From Chryseobacterium sp. (lineage in GTDB: Bacteria; Bacteroidota; Bacteroidia; Flavobacteriales; Weeksellaceae), in NCBI GenBank assembly GCA_015478785.1, contig JADMKO010000010.1, positions 12,706-46,847 of the forward strand: DNA of 34,142 nucleotides. The letters are read 5' to 3'. A program made the position numbers and the translations under genes. Positions 1 to 8,103 of the stretch are shown one piece after another (position 1 is the first letter of the stretch; the number at the start of each line of letters is the position of its first letter). The notes beneath the pieces are model-generated. The model saw only the letters and a list, made by a program, of their open reading frames with translations. It ran no database searches and had not been told where the DNA came from.

Positions 1-128
1 ACAGAACCGTTATAGGTTCCGGCAAAAAAGTCGTTGTCAGCAGGATCGTCATCACGGTTGCAGGAAGTCAATAAAATCATGGAGAATGATAGTAGTAAAA
101 ATGCAAAAATTCGGGTTGTCTTTTTCAT
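1..128 (-). CDS. Lipoprotein, N-terminal part (gene runs off the left edge)
   Basis: The reverse strand from 128 reads MKKTTRIFAFLLLSF, then a hydrophobic stretch ending LTSC, then NRDDDPADND. This is a lipoprotein signal peptide with a lipobox Cys at residue 23. The acidic Asp-rich run just after the Cys resembles the export signal that sends Bacteroidota lipoproteins to the cell surface. Only 42 codons lie in the window, so the mature function cannot be read. The gene is divergent from mfd. The ATG at 126-128 is chosen because Lys-Lys follows directly and the signal peptide has normal length. It is not in any obvious operon with the genes to its right. Confidence 0.8.
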   Translation of the reverse strand, partial: MKKTTRIFAFLLLSFSMILLTSCNRDDDPADNDFFAGTYNGS

Positions 129-223
129 AATGTCAATATTTATTTATTATCGGTCACTCACACCAAAAAATATACAGTTATGCTTCAGTAATTGATATTA
201 TATACGAAAACTTAAAAATTGTA

Positions 224-231
224 TAAATTTG
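224..231 (+). promoter_or_regulatory. Candidate -7 box for mfd
   Basis: TAAATTTG matches the Bacteroidota -7 consensus TAnnTTTG. No good -33 TTTG/TTG lies at the usual distance of about 19-20 bases, so the call rests on the -7 box alone. It would start transcription near 237, just before the leader hairpin. Confidence 0.45.
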
Positions 232-242
232 CATTCTTAATT

Positions 243-284
243 CAGAACGGTTTCAAAAGTACTTGAAACCGCATTTCTGTTTTT
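243..284 (+). terminator. Terminator-like hairpin in the mfd leader
   Basis: The arms CGGTTTCAA (248-256) and TTGAAACCG (263-271) pair perfectly around a 6-base loop. CAGAA (243-247) and TTCTG (275-279) extend the stem across a 3-base bulge, and five T follow (280-284). It lies between the predicted mfd start site and the mfd ATG. No rightward gene ends upstream, so it is not needed as an ordinary terminator. It may be an attenuator or a 5'-end mRNA stabiliser. The reverse orientation lacks a T run. Confidence 0.6.
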
Positions 285-300
285 ATATATTTACTCTCAA

Positions 301-3300
301 ATGAAGTTAAAAAATATCAGCGATACGCTGTTGCCTTATCTTTTAAAAAAGAATTTCGGACAAGAGATTTTTCATGAACTTGAAACGAGTGACAGCATTT
401 CTGTGAAAGGTTTTGCCGGTTCTGCGCCGTCACTTTTTGTAGCTGAGTTGTATCTGATTCAAAAGAAAACTGTTCTTTTTCTCTTAGATGATAAAGAGGA
501 AAGTTTGTACGCAACTTCGGAACTGGAAGAGCTTTTGGGTAAAGAACATGTATTGTATTTTCCGCCTTCGCATCTCGAACCTTATCAGATCGAAAAAGTT
601 CAGAATGCCAATTTAGTGTTGCGAACCGAAGTCTTGAACCGCCTGAATTCTGAGAATAAACCGAAAGTTATTGTAGCTCCGTTTGCGGCTTTAAATGAAA
701 AAGTTTTGAAAAAAGAAGATTTCAAAGCGATTTCTCACGCCATCAAAGTAGGCGATTCCTTGGATTTCGATTTTGTGGATGAATTGCTTATGCATTATAA
801 TTTCACGCAGGCGGATTTCGTTTCAGAACCCGGAGAATTTTCTGTACGCGGCGGAATTGTAGATGTTTTTTCCTACGCCAACGAAGAGCCTTATCGCATC
901 ACTTTTTTCGGAAGTGAAGTGGAAAGTATTAAAACATTTGATATCGAAACTCAGCTTTCCAAAGAGCAAATAAAGCAATTTCAGCTGGTTTCCAATATGA
1001 ATTACACGGTTTCGGGCAGCAAAGATTCTTTTTTTGATTTGTTTAAAACGGACAGTTTTATTGTTTCAAAAAATGCTTTTTTGGGTGAAAAGAAAATTCG
1101 TGAATTTTACGAAAAAGCAGAAATTAATTTTGAAAAATTAACTAAGGAACTGAAACATCAAACCCGGGAAGAACTTTTTATTTCCGAAGAAATTCTTGTT
1201 GAAAATTTACAGAAGTTCAAATGGATTGATTTTACTTCTCAGGCGCTGCGCAATTCTCAAACTCCAATACTTTTAAATCAGACTCAGCAACCTGGTTTTC
1301 ATAAGAATTTTGAACTTCTGGCTGAGGATTTAAAAGACAAAAGAGACCGCAATTATGATACATGGATTTCCTTTACATCAGAAAAACAAAAAGACAGGCT
1401 GGAAAGTATTCTTGAAGAATTGAATCATGAGGTCTCTTTTAAAAGCTTTCGGTCCGAACTGCATGAAGGTTTTGTAGATCCCCAACTAAAGATCTCGGTA
1501 TACACGGATCATCAGATTTTTGACCGTTACCAAAGGTTTCAGGCAAAGAACACTTTTGCCAAATCTGAGCAACTTACTCTAAAAGATCTGATGTCTCTGA
1601 AAATTGGAGATTACATCGCTCATATCGATCATGGTATCGGTAAATTCATGGGATTGGTGAAGATTAACAATAATGGAAAAGTACAGGAATGTTTCAAACT
1701 GGTTTATAAAAATCAGGATTTGCTGTATGTATCCATTCATTCACTTCATAAAATATCGAAATATAATGGTCCAGATGGAAGGGAAATCGTACTGTCCAAA
1801 TTGGGTTCGCCGGCCTGGAAATCTTTAAAACAAAAAACAAAAGCCAAGGTAAAGCAAATTGCCTTCGACCTGATAAAACTTTATGCAGAAAGAAAAACCG
1901 CGAAAGGATTTGCCTTCACGCCGGATTCGTATCTGCAGAATGAACTAGAGGCTAGTTTTATTTACGAAGACACGCCCGATCAGGAAAAAGCGACTTTGGA
2001 TGTTAAAAAAGACATGGAAGCCCAAACTGTGATGGACAGATTGGTGTGTGGCGATGTTGGATTCGGGAAAACGGAAGTAGCTATTCGTGCAGCGTTCAAA
2101 GCCGCTACGGATGGAAAGCAAGTCGCTGTTTTGGTACCGACCACAATTCTGGCGTTTCAGCATTACCGCAGTTTTAAAGAAAGACTGAAGGATTTCCCGG
2201 TTGATATTTCTTATCTGAACCGTTTCCGTACCGCAAAACAGAAATCTGAAACTAAAGAAGGCCTGAAAAATGGGAAAATTGATATTGTCATTGGAACGCA
2301 TCAGCTTGTAGGAAAAGATATTGTTTTCAAAGATCTGGGACTTTTGATCATTGATGAAGAGCATAAATTCGGGGTGAATGTAAAAGATAAACTTAAAACG
2401 CTAAAAAGTAATATTGATACGCTTACGCTTACCGCAACTCCCATTCCCAGAACCTTACAGTTTTCGCTGATGGCAGCACGGGATTTATCGGTCATTAAAA
2501 CGCCGCCGCCCAATCGTCAACCGGTGGAAACGCAGGTGATTGGCTTTAACGAAGAAATTATCCGCGATGCTGTGGCTTATGAAATTCAGCGTGACGGACA
2601 GGTGTTTTTCATCAACAACAGAATTGAAAATCTGAAAGATATTGCCGGATTAATTCAAAGATTAGTTCCGGAAGCCAAAGTAATAACGGGTCATGGCCAA
2701 ATGGAAGGGAAGCAACTGGAACAAAATGTTCTGGATTTTATGGAAGGGAAATATGATGTTTTGGTTTCTACCACTATTGTAGAATCAGGAGTGGATGTGC
2801 CGAATGCCAATACTATTTTCATCAACGATGCCCAGAAATTCGGAATGGCGGATCTCCACCAAATGCGCGGAAGAGTGGGACGAAGCAATCGAAAAGCTTT
2901 TTGTTATTTGATTACGCCGCCGTATGATATGATTACTTCCGATGCGCGGAAACGTTTGGAAGCTATTGAGCAGTTTTCAGATTTGGGAAGTGGTTTTCAG
3001 ATTGCGATGAAAGATCTGGAAATTCGTGGTGCCGGAGATTTATTGGGTGCGGAACAGAGTGGATTCATCAACGAAATGGGCTTTGAAACGTACCAGAAAA
3101 TTATGCAGGAAGCGCTGGAAGAACTTCAAAATGACGAGACTTTTGAAAATCTTTTTGAAAATGAGGAAGAACGAAAAAAATTGATCAACACCACCAAAGA
3201 CGTCAATATTGACACCGATATGGAATTGATGCTCCCGGATTCTTATGTTCAGAGTACGGAAGAAAGACTTTCCTTATATCAAAAACTCGCAGGAATTCCG

Positions 3301-3657
3301 AACAAAACCGAATTGCAGAAATTTGAAAGTGAACTGATCGATCGTTTCGGAAATTTACCACAAGAAGCCCAAAACCTTCTGAAATCTGTGGAGCTGAAGT
3401 GGCTTGCTTCCGATATAGGTTTTGAGAAAATTGTAGTCAAAAACGGAATTTTTCTGGGATATTTTCCGGCTAATCCGCAGGATAAGTTTTATGCAAGCGA
3501 GAAATTCAGGCATATTATCACTTATCTGACGTCTAATCCAGTGGAAGCAACTTTAAAAGAAAAACATTCTAAGGACGGCAACCAACTTATGATGCGGAAA
3601 GAAAATGTGAAAAACGTAGACGAAGTAACTGATGTTTTAGAGAGAATTTTAAAATAA
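301..3657 (+). CDS. mfd: Transcription-repair coupling factor Mfd
   Basis: This 1118-residue protein has the length and domain order of Mfd, the ATP-driven DNA translocase that removes RNA polymerase stalled at lesions and recruits UvrA. The N-terminal UvrB-like region (about 1-330) includes HLEPYQIEKVQNANLVL. The CarD-like RNA-polymerase-interaction domain starts near 425 (KIGDYIAHIDHGIGKF). The RecG-like helicase core has Walker A GDVGFGKT (584-591) and the DEEH box (685-688). The TRCF C-terminal domain begins around 975 (LMLPDSYVQSTEERL). The ATG at 301 follows an A/T-rich leader with no Shine-Dalgarno, normal for Bacteroidota. Transcription may read into the lipoprotein genes 60 bases downstream. 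The gene is intact. Confidence 0.97.
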   Translation: MKLKNISDTLLPYLLKKNFGQEIFHELETSDSISVKGFAGSAPSLFVAELYLIQKKTVLFLLDDKEESLYATSELEELLGKEHVLYFPPSHLEPYQIEKVQNANLVLRTEVLNRLNSENKPKVIVAPFAALNEKVLKKEDFKAISHAIKVGDSLDFDFVDELLMHYNFTQADFVSEPGEFSVRGGIVDVFSYANEEPYRITFFGSEVESIKTFDIETQLSKEQIKQFQLVSNMNYTVSGSKDSFFDLFKTDSFIVSKNAFLGEKKIREFYEKAEINFEKLTKELKHQTREELFISEEILVENLQKFKWIDFTSQALRNSQTPILLNQTQQPGFHKNFELLAEDLKDKRDRNYDTWISFTSEKQKDRLESILEELNHEVSFKSFRSELHEGFVDPQLKISVYTDHQIFDRYQRFQAKNTFAKSEQLTLKDLMSLKIGDYIAHIDHGIGKFMGLVKINNNGKVQECFKLVYKNQDLLYVSIHSLHKISKYNGPDGREIVLSKLGSPAWKSLKQKTKAKVKQIAFDLIKLYAERKTAKGFAFTPDSYLQNELEASFIYEDTPDQEKATLDVKKDMEAQTVMDRLVCGDVGFGKTEVAIRAAFKAATDGKQVAVLVPTTILAFQHYRSFKERLKDFPVDISYLNRFRTAKQKSETKEGLKNGKIDIVIGTHQLVGKDIVFKDLGLLIIDEEHKFGVNVKDKLKTLKSNIDTLTLTATPIPRTLQFSLMAARDLSVIKTPPPNRQPVETQVIGFNEEIIRDAVAYEIQRDGQVFFINNRIENLKDIAGLIQRLVPEAKVITGHGQMEGKQLEQNVLDFMEGKYDVLVSTTIVESGVDVPNANTIFINDAQKFGMADLHQMRGRVGRSNRKAFCYLITPPYDMITSDARKRLEAIEQFSDLGSGFQIAMKDLEIRGAGDLLGAEQSGFINEMGFETYQKIMQEALEELQNDETFENLFENEEERKKLINTTKDVNIDTDMELMLPDSYVQSTEERLSLYQKLAGIPNKTELQKFESELIDRFGNLPQEAQNLLKSVELKWLASDIGFEKIVVKNGIFLGYFPANPQDKFYASEKFRHIITYLTSNPVEATLKEKHSKDGNQLMMRKENVKNVDEVTDVLERILK

Positions 3658-3692
3658 TTGCGAAATCATATCCTTTTATTGCTTAAAAAAGA

Positions 3693-3700
3693 TATTTTTG
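3693..3700 (+). promoter_or_regulatory. Candidate -7 box before lipoprotein 1
   Basis: TATTTTTG fits TAnnTTTG and lies 17 bases before the ATG at 3718. The -33 region is weak, so partial read-through from mfd is also possible. Confidence 0.4.
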
Positions 3701-3717
3701 CAACATACATCAATATT

Positions 3718-4617
3718 ATGAACAAAATTTTATCTATTCTTTTTGCAACATTTATTTCTTTTGTTATTTTTTCGTGTACGAGTCCAGATCCTGCTGCTTT
3801 ATACGGTCTGACGCCCAATGATCCCAATAATCCGGGAGCAAATATTGCCGGGCCAAGGATTCTTCATAAAGTTCAATTCAATAATTTACCAAATGCAGAA
3901 TACACTTCCGCAGGAGGAGTTTTAAACGAAGCTGATTTTTATCATTATGATGGTAATAATCTAAGTGAGCATAATAAGGTGATTCTTAATTATTCTGGCA
4001 ACGAAATATCTTCTTTTGAATGGAAAGTTATTCAATCGAGCAACTCTGGTTCTATGACTGAAAAGATTTATCCCACTTATGATGCGACTGGTAAAATTAT
4101 TAATTTCATTCAAGACCGGTATCTCGGTACAGTGCATGTAATGCATATCAAGGGAACGCTAATTTACAATTCAGCAAATTTACCTATAGAAATTATTCAA
4201 AAAATTCATAATCCAGATCCTTTCAATCCCGGGGTTCTTGATTGGGGAGGACAACAAATTAACACTACAATTCTCTACACAGGAAGTAACGTTGTGAAAG
4301 TGAAACACGAGCAAAAACTTTATGATACAACTACTAATACTCTTTTAAATAATCATATTACTTTATATGAATATTCTCAGTATGATGACAAAATTTCACC
4401 ATACTCCACATTGTCTAAAGACTACAGATTGATCTTCGCACAAGTGCATCCGGCTATGCTTTTCCATCTTTCTTACAATAATGCCCTGAAAACGAAAATT
4501 ACTTTCCCGATGGCGCCGCCAATAGAGGGTACAGGAAGTTTCCAGTATGATCAACAAAATTATGCTATTGCTGTGACCGGAGGAAATCTTAAATATATTT
4601 ACAAACCTATCCAGTAA
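3718..4617 (+). CDS. Lipoprotein, paralogue 1 of 4
   Basis: This predicted lipoprotein has 299 residues. The signal peptide MNKILSILFATFISFVIFSC puts the lipidated Cys at 20. I start at the ATG at 3718 rather than the in-frame TTG at 3658, because only the ATG gives a compact lipoprotein signal. The mature part starts with a Pro/Asn/Gly-rich stretch, then GPRILHKV, repeated short beta-like segments with YDGNN and YDATG turns, and a late motif YDDKISPYSTL (222-232). The three following genes share all these signposts, so this is a family expansion. I do not recognise a characterised domain. YDxxG turns recall Rhs/YD-type beta repeats, but the spacing is irregular. It is probably on the outer membrane; function unknown. 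Confidence 0.85.
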   Translation: MNKILSILFATFISFVIFSCTSPDPAALYGLTPNDPNNPGANIAGPRILHKVQFNNLPNAEYTSAGGVLNEADFYHYDGNNLSEHNKVILNYSGNEISSFEWKVIQSSNSGSMTEKIYPTYDATGKIINFIQDRYLGTVHVMHIKGTLIYNSANLPIEIIQKIHNPDPFNPGVLDWGGQQINTTILYTGSNVVKVKHEQKLYDTTTNTLLNNHITLYEYSQYDDKISPYSTLSKDYRLIFAQVHPAMLFHLSYNNALKTKITFPMAPPIEGTGSFQYDQQNYAIAVTGGNLKYIYKPIQ

Positions 4618-4674
4618 TTTGGTATTATTAGGAATTTACCAACACGAAGCTATCTGAAATTTTTGTTGTCAAAT

Positions 4675-4706
4675 ATTGCTGTATCTTTAAAAAATATTTA
4701 GTTTTG
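4675..4706 (+). promoter_or_regulatory. Promoter for lipoproteins 2 and 3
   Basis: A -33 element ATTG (4675-4678) and a -7 box TAGTTTTG (4699-4706) are separated by 20 bases, which fits the Bacteroidota promoter pattern. The start site would be near 4712, about 20 bases before the ATG at 4733. Confidence 0.6.
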
Positions 4707-4732
4707 TGTATTAATAAATTTAAAACAGTATT

Positions 4733-5608
4733 ATGAAGAAGTTTTTACAACTTTTTAGTCTTATCATAGGGCTGCTCATTTTTAATTCTTGTTCGGAATC
4801 GGATCCTGCTGACGTATATGGTTGGGATGATCCCGAGGATATCTCCGGACCCAGAATACTGAAAAAAGTAGTAACAAACGGTGTAGATGAAGAGCTATAT
4901 GAATTAAACCAGGGAAAACTTTTCCAGGTAAAGCGCAATAAATATGACGGAAATAACGCTGTAGAGCAACAAACAATTTATGTTTTTTATCTTGGCAACA
5001 GAATTTCTAAAATTGAAGTGAACGGAACTTATCCGGGAACTACAACGTCCGGCAGATTTGATTTGACTCCGAATTACAACCAGACTTCCGGAAAAATTGT
5101 CAGCCTAATGAGTGATTTCTATACAGGAACTACGCATAAGAAACACGCGATTACCACCTATGTATACGATGCTGACGGAAAACTTGCAGGAGCTCTTACG
5201 AAAACAGCGACGATAGACCCAAGTTCACCAACGAATTATATATATCCGAACTACCGGAAAGATCACCTGAAGTTTGACGGAAATAACGTAACAGAAATTG
5301 AATCCATTGATGAGGTAGTGAATGTAACCACCGGAGTTATCGAAAGTTCCGAATCAAAAAAATATGAATTCAGCAATTTCGACTGGAGAATGAATCCTTA
5401 TACCGGCATTTCTGATAATTATTTGATGATCATGGCTACCTTATTTCCGGAAATGTACGCTCATTTTTCGGATAACAATGCAGCTAAACTGAAGTTTACT
5501 AAAGGAACGGATCCGGTTGCGGAAACTAATTTTACTTACAAGTACGATACGCATAACTATATCACTTCCAACGGGTTTCAAAAGTTTTTTTATCAGTCGA
5601 AGCCTTAA
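4733..5608 (+). CDS. Lipoprotein, paralogue 2 of 4
   Basis: This predicted lipoprotein has 291 residues and the lipobox Cys at 20 (signal MKKFLQLFSLIIGLLIFNSC). After the Cys comes SESDPADVYGWDDPEDI, an acidic stretch compatible with surface export. It matches paralogue 1 in the SGPRILKKV opening, the YDGNN turn, the YDADG turn, a late FDWRMNPYTGI motif (216-226), a DNNAAKLKF segment and an aromatic C-terminus (FFYQSKP). It has its own promoter and is followed after 21 bases by paralogue 3, so these two are probably co-transcribed. Nothing in the sequence gives a ligand or an enzyme activity. All-beta composition is likely. Confidence 0.87.
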   Translation: MKKFLQLFSLIIGLLIFNSCSESDPADVYGWDDPEDISGPRILKKVVTNGVDEELYELNQGKLFQVKRNKYDGNNAVEQQTIYVFYLGNRISKIEVNGTYPGTTTSGRFDLTPNYNQTSGKIVSLMSDFYTGTTHKKHAITTYVYDADGKLAGALTKTATIDPSSPTNYIYPNYRKDHLKFDGNNVTEIESIDEVVNVTTGVIESSESKKYEFSNFDWRMNPYTGISDNYLMIMATLFPEMYAHFSDNNAAKLKFTKGTDPVAETNFTYKYDTHNYITSNGFQKFFYQSKP

Positions 5609-5629
5609 AATTATTTTAACAACAACGTA

Positions 5630-6520
5630 ATGAAAAAACAAACATATTTAATTCTATCAGCGGTTTTGTTGCTCTTTGCAGTTCAGTCTTGCCAAAGAAT
5701 GGGAGATGATGATGGAAATCTGCTGAACAATATGAACGGCAACCAAGATGGTTTGGGGAAAGACCGTTTTTTATATCAGGAAGTTACCTCCGCTAAAGTT
5801 TTAGCTCAATACAATTATTCGGGCAGAAAATTAGTTCAGGTATTGGAAGACAGTGCGATAACAAATATTTCCTATTCAGGAGATCTTATCAGCAGAATCG
5901 ACTATAACGGCGTGGTAGAAGGAGACAGTATTTCCTACATACAGGAATTTAATTATGACATTATGAACGGAAACGTTCTGAATTTGATTACTGAAACCAA
6001 AAGCGTTTACGAAGATATTCATACGGTTCCTTTTATAGACATTATTGTGAAACGGACCAATACAATGTACGAACCAACCTTTGATGCTTCAGGAAAACTG
6101 GCCTCTGTTCTCAGCAAAACCGGAAATGTTGTTCCACTTACGCCTTTTGTTTTTACGTCGTATTGGAAAGTAGATTATACTTATAACAGCTCTAAGAAAA
6201 ATGTGACCAATGTATATAAAGAAATAGGATCAATTGTGATGGGAAATCTTGAACCATCTCCAGTTTACGAGACTTATGATTTTACTGAATACGACAGCGG
6301 AATCAATCCTTACACCTTGATTCCTTTTGGATATACTTTGCATAAAACCTTCCAGAATCCTTACCTCAATTATAGATTTTCGGCAAACAATCCGAAAAAG
6401 ATTATCTGGGAAACCAATGTGGAACCTTTTCCGCATGTGGAAGAAACCCAATACAACTATGATGCTCTGAAATACGCAGTTTCAGGATGGGGTGTTGTGT
6501 ACGATTATCGTCCTTTCTAA
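5630..6520 (+). CDS. Lipoprotein, paralogue 3 of 4
   Basis: This predicted lipoprotein has 296 residues and Cys 21 (MKKQTYLILSAVLLLFAVQS, then C). The mature start QRMGDDDGN is acidic, as in Bacteroidota surface-export signals. Family signposts are KDRFLYQEV, YSGRKLVQVLED, ISRIDYNG, FDASGKL, YDSGINPYTLI (221-231), SANNPKKI and a YNYD-containing tail ending VVYDYRPF. It lies 21 bases after paralogue 2 and ends just before a predicted terminator, so genes 2 and 3 probably form one unit. The function is unknown. Divergence from paralogues 1 and 2 is large, which suggests old duplication rather than recent copying. Confidence 0.87.
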   Translation: MKKQTYLILSAVLLLFAVQSCQRMGDDDGNLLNNMNGNQDGLGKDRFLYQEVTSAKVLAQYNYSGRKLVQVLEDSAITNISYSGDLISRIDYNGVVEGDSISYIQEFNYDIMNGNVLNLITETKSVYEDIHTVPFIDIIVKRTNTMYEPTFDASGKLASVLSKTGNVVPLTPFVFTSYWKVDYTYNSSKKNVTNVYKEIGSIVMGNLEPSPVYETYDFTEYDSGINPYTLIPFGYTLHKTFQNPYLNYRFSANNPKKIIWETNVEPFPHVEETQYNYDALKYAVSGWGVVYDYRPF

Positions 6521-6542
6521 GAAAATTACTTTAAGAAAAACC

Positions 6543-6569
6543 AGAGAAATGTGAAAACGTTTCTCTTTT
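6543..6569 (+). terminator. Intrinsic terminator after lipoprotein 3
   Basis: The arms AGAGAAATG (6543-6551) and CGTTTCTCT (6558-6566) form a 9-pair stem with one T-G wobble and a 6-base loop, followed by T to 6569. It separates lipoprotein 3 from lipoprotein 4. Confidence 0.65.
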
Positions 6570-6591
6570 AATTTAATAACGATTTTAAATA

Positions 6592-7428
6592 ATGAAAATA
6601 AAATTGAAATACACTTCCTTGCTCTTCGCTTTGATGCTTCTCGTTTCCTGCGGTAGATCTACAGGCGATTTAGGTGGATTAAATGATTTGCTGCCAAATT
6701 ATGTTCATAACCGATTGCTCAGCAAAGTACATGTTCAGAAAACTTCTGCTGCACCTTACGATGTTCATTATATGTATGCAGGAAGCAGACTGATATCCGT
6801 GACAAAAGGCAATAATCAGGTGGTTGAAACCCTTGAATATGACGGAAACCAAATCAAAAAAATTACGAAGAAAGATAATACTTTGTCACAACCGTTAATT
6901 ATCACTTCTGAGCTTCACTACGGCGGTACACAAGTTGCGGAAATTTCCGGAACAGTCAGTCAGTCAGGAGTTATTCTTGAAACTTTTGTTACTGAAATTA
7001 CCTATAATGGCGATCAACCGGAGATCATAACCACAGAATATTATCTGCCTGGAAATACCTCAGCAACAAGAACGTTGAAAAGCGAAATTAGCTATTCCGG
7101 ATTTAATATTTCGAAATGGGTTTATACTATTAATGACGCTTCTATACCGGGATCACCTGTGGTCACCACAACGAATTATTCAGATTATGACACGCATCAG
7201 AATCCATTCAGGACACTTCCGGTTCCGCTCATTCTTTCCAATGTTCATCTGGAAAATGAGTTCCTGGGAATTGCTGAACTTTCCATCAGTAATTATAAAA
7301 CGATGACGGTGCAAACCAGTGCAGGTTCCCACACAGAAAATGTGGTACTCACTTATAATTCTGAAGGTTTTCCTGAAACTTCTAAGCAGGCTGATACAAC
7401 GTTACATTTTGAATATATTCCTTTTTAA
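6592..7428 (+). CDS. Lipoprotein, paralogue 4 of 4
   Basis: This predicted lipoprotein has 278 residues and Cys 20 (MKIKLKYTSLLFALMLLVSC). It is the most diverged family member. HNRLLSKV replaces GPRILKKV, then come YAGSRLISV, YDGNQIKKI, ITYNGDQPEI, ISYSGFNISKW, the late motif YDTHQNPFRTL (199-209) and an aromatic end (LHFEYIPF). The post-Cys region GRSTGDLGG is less acidic than in copies 2 and 3. It is bracketed by predicted terminators on both sides, so it is probably its own transcription unit, but I find no clear -7 box. The function is unknown. Confidence 0.85.
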   Translation: MKIKLKYTSLLFALMLLVSCGRSTGDLGGLNDLLPNYVHNRLLSKVHVQKTSAAPYDVHYMYAGSRLISVTKGNNQVVETLEYDGNQIKKITKKDNTLSQPLIITSELHYGGTQVAEISGTVSQSGVILETFVTEITYNGDQPEIITTEYYLPGNTSATRTLKSEISYSGFNISKWVYTINDASIPGSPVVTTTNYSDYDTHQNPFRTLPVPLILSNVHLENEFLGIAELSISNYKTMTVQTSAGSHTENVVLTYNSEGFPETSKQADTTLHFEYIPF

Positions 7429-7445
7429 TAAAGTATACATCAAAT

Positions 7446-7474
7446 GAAAATCCCGGCCTTGTGTTGGGATTTTC
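7446..7474 (+). terminator. Hairpin terminator between lipoprotein 4 and pth
   Basis: GAAAATCCC (7446-7454) pairs perfectly with GGGATTTTC (7466-7474) across an 11-base loop. The T run is only TTTT inside the stem end, so strength is uncertain. The pth -7 box begins two bases later. Confidence 0.5.
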
Positions 7475-7475
7475 C

Positions 7476-7483
7476 TATTTTTG
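7476..7483 (+). promoter_or_regulatory. Candidate -7 box for pth
   Basis: TATTTTTG fits TAnnTTTG and lies 32 bases before the ATG. No convincing -33 element is visible, since that region is occupied by the preceding hairpin. Confidence 0.45.
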
Positions 7484-7515
7484 CCAAGATTGAATTGAAA
7501 AATTATTTTTAAAAA

Positions 7516-8079
7516 ATGAAGTATCTGATTGTCGGTTTGGGAAATAAAGGAGTAGAGTATGCCGAAACCCGTCATAATGTCGGTTTTAAAGTAGCTGAAC
7601 ATTTGGCGAAGGTTATTGATGCGCCTTTTAAAACCGCCAATTTTGGATGGATTGCCGAAGGAAAATACAAAGGCCGCAAAATCTTCATTCTGAAACCGGA
7701 CACGTATATGAATCTTTCCGGAAAAGCCGTCAAATACTGGATGCAGAAGGAAAATATTCCATTGGAAAATATAATGGTGATAACCGACGATCTTGCCTTG
7801 CCTTTTGGAACATTAAGAATGAAATCGAAAGGCTCAGACGCAGGTCATAACGGACTGAAAAGTATCCAGGAAGAACTTCAAACACAACAATATCCAAGGC
7901 TTCGTTTTGGGATTTCTGCGGATTTTACCGAAGGCCGCCAGATAGATTATGTTCTGGGAACCTGGAATACAACAGAGAACGAGCAACTTCCTGAACGTAT
8001 TGAAATGTTTTCCAAAGCGATTTTATCTTTTGTTTTTGCCGGAATCCAAAATACCATGTCTGCCTTTAACGGAAAATAA
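7516..8079 (+). CDS. pth: Peptidyl-tRNA hydrolase
   Basis: This 187-residue protein is the usual length for bacterial Pth, the cytosolic enzyme that cleaves peptidyl-tRNAs dropped from ribosomes and so recycles tRNA. The opening LIVGLGN (4-10) has the conserved Asn10, and TRHNVGF has the catalytic His20. KPDTYMNLSG (60-69) carries the conserved Asn66, DDLALPFG (91-98) the catalytic Asp92, and GHNGLKS the tRNA-contacting Asn112. All key residues are present. It starts at the ATG at 7516 with its own promoter box and converges on the carbonic anhydrase gene with only 24 bases between them. I see no clear terminator in that gap. Confidence 0.97.
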   Translation: MKYLIVGLGNKGVEYAETRHNVGFKVAEHLAKVIDAPFKTANFGWIAEGKYKGRKIFILKPDTYMNLSGKAVKYWMQKENIPLENIMVITDDLALPFGTLRMKSKGSDAGHNGLKSIQEELQTQQYPRLRFGISADFTEGRQIDYVLGTWNTTENEQLPERIEMFSKAILSFVFAGIQNTMSAFNGK

Positions 8080-8103
8080 TATTTTACGTCTACAAAACTA
8101 AAA

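Noticed and set aside
1945-2513. Minus-strand open frames inside mfd
   Set aside because: They overlap the conserved helicase core of mfd and their translations show no domain or promoter.
3718-7428. The lipoprotein array as Rhs or YD-repeat toxins
   Set aside because: The Y-D-x-x-G turns are few and irregular, the proteins are short, and there is no toxin-like C-terminus or immunity gene.
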